64,000 bases of DNA from Siphonodentalium dalli (Eukaryota; Mollusca; Scaphopoda; Gadilida; Siphonodentaliidae). Shown here in pieces: positions 58,991-64,000 of this stretch (within the stretch, counting starts at the first letter, position 1; each line of letters begins with the position of its first letter). The DNA lies in contig CP136067.1 of assembly GCA_032622095.1 (NCBI GenBank), positions 178,036,556-178,100,555 of the forward strand. Reading direction: 5' to 3'. Position numbers and translations under genes: made by a program. Below the pieces are notes generated by a model. That model was given only the letters and a program-made list of their open reading frames with translations, ran no database searches and had not been told where the DNA came from.

Positions 58991-59650
58991 AACATATGTG
59001 CCAAGTTTCATGGTTTTATCACCTTTTCACAGTTGGTGTGTCTTCTACAAGAATCACTTGGACTAGCGGAAGAGCAAAATGTGACGAGAGCCAGTTTAGG
59101 GGTTAGGGTTATGTTTTTACAAGTATTGACTACTTATCATATATATAGTTGCTAATCCTGCATATTATATTGCAGGAGTGATGTCTGTGCAGTTTTTAAA
59201 ACAAATTGCTTGCGCCGTAATGAATAGCCCGAGAAATTTGACATCGAATAGGACAGTTTGTCTGAAAAAATCGTCATTTGTTGGGGTCATTATGTTATTT
59301 TATATCCATATCTGCGAAATTCATTCAAATCCCCCCGTTGAATTTGTATCTCTGGTTCGAGAATTGTGTATTGAACAATGTTGAGTATATTTGGTAGATG
59401 TTTCGGCTGAAAAATTGTTTCATCATCCCATTATTCCTATGATTGTGAAAAATATAAAAAACAAAAAAATTGATGGAAACAAATGGTTAACTCCGATGCT
59501 CAGCTCCGATTTTAGGAGACTTTTCGTGACGCATCCGCGATGTTATTGCCTAAATAATATTTAAAAATCAGCTTTCCCCTATTTATTTCCTTACTTTTCC
59601 CCTTTCACGCCTAATGTGCCTGCACTACATGGCGGTTTGCTCTTCAAAAC

Positions 59651-60394
59651 ACACATACTATTATTCGCTTTTGATTTTTTTCTCAGTATCGAAATAGGTC
59701 GATAAATATCTGAACTACCGTTCAACGAGCATTATGTAACCTAAAAATATGCATTGAGTAATGAATAATACAACTGTGAATGCACAGTGTTTGGGTCCCA
59801 AACACAAAACAGCCATTTAGACCGGCCCCCAGGTGAGGGTAGTGTCACACGAAAGGGTAGAAATTTTGACGCTATCTCCAATTATCCTTGTCCATGGGGG
59901 TTCCAAAACACTGAGGTATCCAGGGCAGAGCAGGTTGAAAATCTATTTGTTCGACCTTTTTGTTGTTTTTGACCTGCAAATTTCATTATAATCAGGAAAA
60001 TCAATAAAATAAGACAAATGTTGAATAAAATATACTTGAATATCATATATCTATTATATCTGGGTTGCTTAACATTTATGATGTGCAAACAGTTATATTA
60101 TCCAAATATTTTTTGTGAAAAATTCACGAAAATGCCAAATAAATGAATAAATTGCAGTGCTTTTTCAAAAAAGATTTCCAGATGATTTGCTATAAAATTT
60201 TCATGTTTGGTATAAAGCTCTCAGTGGTGCATCACAATTTTCAGCATTATATACCCGATTTAGTAATATCAACACCACACACAATGATATCCAACAAGCT
60301 GAGATATTTCCAAAAACTTAACCCACCCCTTAAAACTGATTTTCTATCTGAAAATACCTGTCAAGTCAGAATAACCAGTTTTCGTTCCGTTTTG
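59651..60394. other. Stretch with no recognised gene
   Basis: Only short open frames without motifs. Confidence 0.4.
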
Positions 60395-60398
60395 TTAA

Positions 60399-60918
60399 AG
60401 GCACGGGTGGCGTTTGTTGCAGAACTATTTATATTTGTTCAAATCGCCATCAAGAGAATGAGCACCAATATATATACAGTTCCGCTCAAATGCCAATCAT
60501 AATCAGCGCGTAAATAGTATATTGTCGTCAAGACGTACGATGGTGAACGTAAACAAGAGACTGCTCGTGTTACAGAAGTTGTGCCTCTGTTAACATAACA
60601 CAGCGCAATTCTATTGGTTAATAACACAAACATTATATAAACGCTCTTTATTATTTCCATATCAGGAAAACAGTAACAAATAACGCGCTATATGTTTACC
60701 ATATCCGGATCTAATCAAAAGCCAGGAAACGCAACGTTTTTTACTTTTGGTTACATAACAAAGGGGACAAAATTGACAATAGCATACTGTTTATGTCATA
60801 TTTCTGATTGGTATAAAAAAAAAGTCTGTCTCTATCTTACTATTCCTTCTGTTCATGGCGGTTTTTGACGGAGGTGAATATTTTAACAGCATACCCACAG
60901 CCAAAGCCGCCCGTATCT
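60399..60918 (+). mobile_element. TTAA-type MITE (AGGCACG family), complete copy (520 bp)
   Basis: TTAA at 60395-60398 and 60919-60922; ends AGGCACGGGTGGCG and GCCGCCCGTATCT. The interior matches 43651-44152 and, inverted, 36205-36686 (for example AAACGCTCTTTATTATTTCC, TCCATATCAGGAAAACAGTA). Confidence 0.85.
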
Positions 60919-60922
60919 TTAA

Positions 60923-61513
60923 CCAATTCAGAGTTTTATCATATATCATGGAATTACCATGTATCTGAGGAGGTTTATGTTATGGTAGAATCTATTGTTG
61001 TTTAAATATTATATTTTTTGGGGGTAAATTAGCTAAAATTTTGATTATTTTTAATTGTAAACTTCTGAAAAAATCCACTGACTTTGTCAGTTTTATGGAT
61101 ACAGCTGCACAACATGCACAACATTCCTTGGTTTAAAATAAACTTAATGGGCTTTATTTATGTCATTTATATGGCTACACAAAGAGGTGGATTACACTAA
61201 TTGCACACATCTGCTACTGAAGTGTGCCAACACTTTATCACGGACTCATGCATGGTCCCAGATTGACAATAAACACCATCTCATAATTACACATGAGATT
61301 GGATAAATTAAATGTTATTGCAAGAACATCTATTAAATTGCACCATAAATAAAATGTAACCATAAACCCATATACTAGTAGTTAGCGATGGCATATATTG
61401 TTAATATTTTCAATGTTGGTCACTGCCCCATGCTGCTAATAAGGATCACATTCTGTCATTAGGAGGAAGTGTTGTGCTATTTTGCATTATATCTCCAGAA
61501 TAAAGCTATTTTA
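60923..61513. other. Stretch with no recognised gene
   Basis: AT-rich sequence, nothing recognised. Confidence 0.4.
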
Positions 61514-62018
61514 TTATCCTATCCAACGACACCAACAGCTGTACCGCTTTACCCGTGACTTAAATATCACATAGCTGTAGTGACAGAGTGATAAAGGCTC
61601 ACAGTGATAATTTGGCACAAACAGCATAACATATAATATTATTGCCCCGACTATATTATTGCCTCGACCATAGTCGGGGTAGATCCGGCGCCCTTGCTGT
61701 AAATATAATTGCTGTGAAACATCTGACGGGAAGAATGGTTCAAACAACTCAGGCTGCCTATCCATGAAGTGCTACACCGGGAGTGGTTTGTTTGGCAACG
61801 ATTGCAAGTCTCCACTGTTTTGCTATCATGTTGGCTCGTTTTGTGTGTATAATTAAAGATTCCTCACATGGTGGAAGTGCAGAAAGATCAACTACCTTTC
61901 GCTGATTCTCGAACTTCTGCTGGAACATTATCCGCCTAGCTTGATTCACTTTTATCGAACGTTGAACATATAAGGCAAATGCTAACACTTCGAGTGCAGT
62001 AAGTGTGTCACTGTCCAA
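61514..62018 (-). pseudogene. Fragment of an uncharacterised repeat-associated protein family (LPPC..L..H..RAN type)
   Basis: Reading down from 62018: TALEVLAFALYVQRSIKVNQ, ARRIMFQQKF, VVDLSALPPCEESLIIHTKR, ANMIAKQWRLAI, then a stop after GVALHG. I recognise the pattern LPPCxxxLxxHxxRANyxaxxW from many predicted, probably repeat-borne proteins of marine invertebrates, but their function is not established. A shifted frame continues as MDRQPELFEPFFPSDVSQQL (61765 downward), which suggests a frameshift at about 61760 in one decayed frame. Confidence 0.5.
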
Positions 62019-62815
62019 AACCCAATTCGTTCCTTAAAATGCCATGACTTCCATATATTATGATAATCTTTCTAGCAACTTCCAGACAAGTTTTTTTTCC
62101 CGTTTTGGAAGGTAATCATTACCCATGAAGGAATTATATGGAACACAATAAGTGCATTATTCTGTATATTTGACATCTCGATATCACTGACTTGAATCAC
62201 CTGCCCATTAGCATCAGAATTGATTAAATTTATCAGGGGATAATCACTTAACATTTCCTCCATCGTGCATAAACGCCATTAAGATGGAGAACTCTCTGAT
62301 ATGACCTGTATCGATTAATATATCTTTAAAATCTTAAGAAATCTATATATATATCATCTTTGTTTTTACAAACCTTTTTTCACAACAAATCGATCTCAGT
62401 GGATTCATGCTGATCATCAATCACTGACCACTCATCATAGCGTGTCTGTTTATACAGCGGTTAAAATATCACACGCACGTGTTTATACAAAAGTAAAGGG
62501 ATTATAGGGGTACATAACACCAAAATCCGGCCATTTATGGGACCATCTCATTTTTGTCAAAATCCATATGTTCTTTGCATCGTTCTATAAAGTAGTATCC
62601 TATCATTTTAATGTTCATGAATGAACACCATTCAATAAATGTTTAGAAGCCAGAAAACAACGGAAATAAGTCAGTTAGACCTCGTGTTCTCTTACAAAAA
62701 GTAAGTAACAAACATAAATATAATTTAAAGTTAAAGGGAAATAATAATTTATAATAATTTAGAAGATATATACAACATAAAATAAAAATAAAAATATAAT
62801 AAATTTTAATTTAAT
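62019..62815. other. Stretch with no recognised gene
   Basis: A minus-strand frame at 62072-62263 could be upstream sequence of the fragment at 61514-62018, but shows no motif. Confidence 0.35.
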
Positions 62816-62821
62816 TTGAAT

Positions 62822-62955
62822 GAGGTCCGTATGAGCCTGAGCTTCGTAAAAACCAGGGTCCGTAACAGTGGGTCCGTATACGCCAGGGTCCGTATGAGCC
62901 GGTGGTGGGTAAAAGCCAGGGTCCATAAGAGCCAGGGTCCATATCAGCCACATAC
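62822..62955. repeat. ~20-bp tandem word array
   Basis: CCAGGGTCCGTAT(GA)GCC variants recur about seven times. The proline/glycine-rich frames across it on the minus strand are artefacts. Confidence 0.8.
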
Positions 62956-62989
62956 CGTTGAGTTATTGTGGAAAGCGATAGCAACCCAA

Positions 62990-63820
62990 AGTATGTACGT
63001 GTACAACCAACCCAGTAGCACACAGTCACTCCATATATACAACACATAAATGACAAGATAGTCACTCACTCTATATACATACACCTGACCCATGACCATG
63101 TAGTCATTCCCTTTATAACTATCCACCACTTCATGATCATAAGTCAATCCTTGTGTACCTATTCATCTCACCATTGGCCATACGGTCACTCCCCGTATAC
63201 TTATTCACCATGGCCAAATAACCATTCAAGATATACATATACACCCCAGCCATGACCATATAGTCACTCAATGTATACATATGCATCTTACAATTGGCCA
63301 TATAACCACTCGCTTTATATACGTACCCCTCACCCGTGACCATATATATCCACATTTGTGTATACCTGTACATCCAACATGTGCCCATACAGCCATGAGT
63401 CACCACTCAGGCACACTAGGTACACTCATACACCTGATCCATGACCAGATAGTCACCCATGTGTACCTATGCAACACATTCATGACCATACAATCAATCA
63501 CTGTGTACCTATGCACCTCACCATTGGTCATACGTCACTCGCTGCATACATGTTCACCAAAGCCACGCAAGATATACATATACCCCAACCGTGACCGTGA
63601 CCGTAGAATCACTCCAGGTAAACATATGCACCTCACTAATGGCGCTATAGCCACTCATTTTATACACATACCTCTCCATAACCATACAGCCATACTTGTG
63701 TATACCCGTACACCCTACACATGGCCATGCATGCATACCAGGTACACTCATACACCTGACCCATGACCATATAGTCACTCCTTGTATATATATTCACCAC
63801 ATCCATGATCATACAGCTCC
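62990..63820. repeat. ~45-bp satellite with ~320-350-bp higher-order period
   Basis: The monomer is roughly TATACATATACACCTGACCC plus ATGACCATATAGTCACTC. Higher-order copies are seen from CATACACCTGAYCCATGACC at about 63080, 63430 and 63749, and CTCACCATTGGYCATACG at 63166 and 63511. Long frames on both strands (for example 63281-63766) come from the array. Confidence 0.85.
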
Positions 63821-63827
63821 CACCATG

Positions 63828-63843
63828 AAATTCAAGATGGCGG
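63828..63843 (+). promoter_or_regulatory. Isolated YY1-like motif
   Basis: TTCAAGATGGCGGC directly after the satellite ends, matching the AAGATGGCGGC word of the 8-13.5 kb palindrome. It may be a remnant of the same repeat family. Confidence 0.4.
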
Positions 63844-64000
63844 CTTACCAATAATCAATTTTTGTTTCTTAGTGGGAAAAACGGTATAACTCTAAAACCA
63901 GTGAGACTACAATAAAAACACATATGTATAATTAATACGACTAAAATCGGCAAGCTTTCACGATAGAATGTACTACATTTGATCGATATATACAGCATCA

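Larger units (their letters stand above)
54985..59650. mobile_element. 4.7-kb foldback-like element with satellite interior
   Basis: The left side (54985-56480) and right side (58500-59650) are diverged inverted repeats: GGCACATTAGG and AATAGGGGAAAGCTGA near 55015-55060 mirror TCAGCTTTCCCCTATT and CCTAATGTGCC near 59570-59620; 'atgaaacttggcacataggttccttatac' near 55626 mirrors 'gtataaggaacatatgtgccaagtttcat' near 58984. The centre (56.7-58.4 kb) has its own tandem repeats. No transposase frame was found. Confidence 0.65.

Noticed and set aside
63281-63766. 161-codon frame rich in His/Thr/Pro
   Set aside because: Produced by the ~45-bp satellite; equivalent frames exist on the other strand.

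Overview
The window is nuclear DNA of an animal, most likely a marine invertebrate. Coding sequence is broken into short exons with GT/AG introns of matching phase. There are secreted PAN/apple and C-type lectin modules, degraded animal-type non-LTR retrotransposons, and a dense load of non-autonomous DNA elements and satellites in AT-rich sequence. I cannot name the phylum from this alone. No bacterial operons, tRNA, rRNA or CRISPR arrays were seen.

Genes. Two paralogous 12-TM major facilitator transporters of the nodulin-like/NFD4-like type lie on the + strand. One is only a 3' exon at the left edge (1-621). The other can be assembled over 16.5-30.2 kb: a candidate first exon at 16499-16546, then 24624-24777, 26937-27143 and 29190-30247. 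All junctions keep phase and give about 488 residues. Two acidic dileucine motifs suggest a lysosomal or endosomal carrier. A minus-strand gene (43041 down to 33249; exons 43041-42747, 38441-38271, 33487-33249) encodes a secreted protein of about 234 residues: signal peptide, PAN/apple-like module, then a six-cysteine C-type lectin domain with a QPD motif. About 3.5 kb away and head to head with it, a + strand exon (46508-46814) encodes a second signal peptide plus PAN module; its later exons are not established.

Repeats fill most of the rest. 2.4-6.9 kb: a satellite of about 190 bp bounded by inverted arms of about 600 bp. 7.1-14.3 kb: a composite element holding a 4.9-kb palindrome with many copies of a YY1-like AAGATGGCGGC motif. 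17.6-21.1 kb: TIR elements and three tandem mariner-like MITEs. 24.8-25.7 kb: two TTAA-flanked hairpin MITEs in a transporter intron. 27.1-28.5 kb: a 30-bp minisatellite copied from the exon 3'-end and splice donor of the transporter. 30-44 kb: more MITEs, three minisatellites in the lectin introns, and a nested 269-bp palindrome. 50.8-53.6 kb: remains of two non-LTR retrotransposons. 55.0-59.7 kb: another foldback-like element. 62.8-63.8 kb: a higher-order satellite.

The most unusual points are the splice-donor-seeded minisatellite, the repeated 'inverted arms built of ~175-bp repeats' architecture, and the YY1-motif satellite. All coordinates of repeat edges were read by eye and may be off by some tens of bases.
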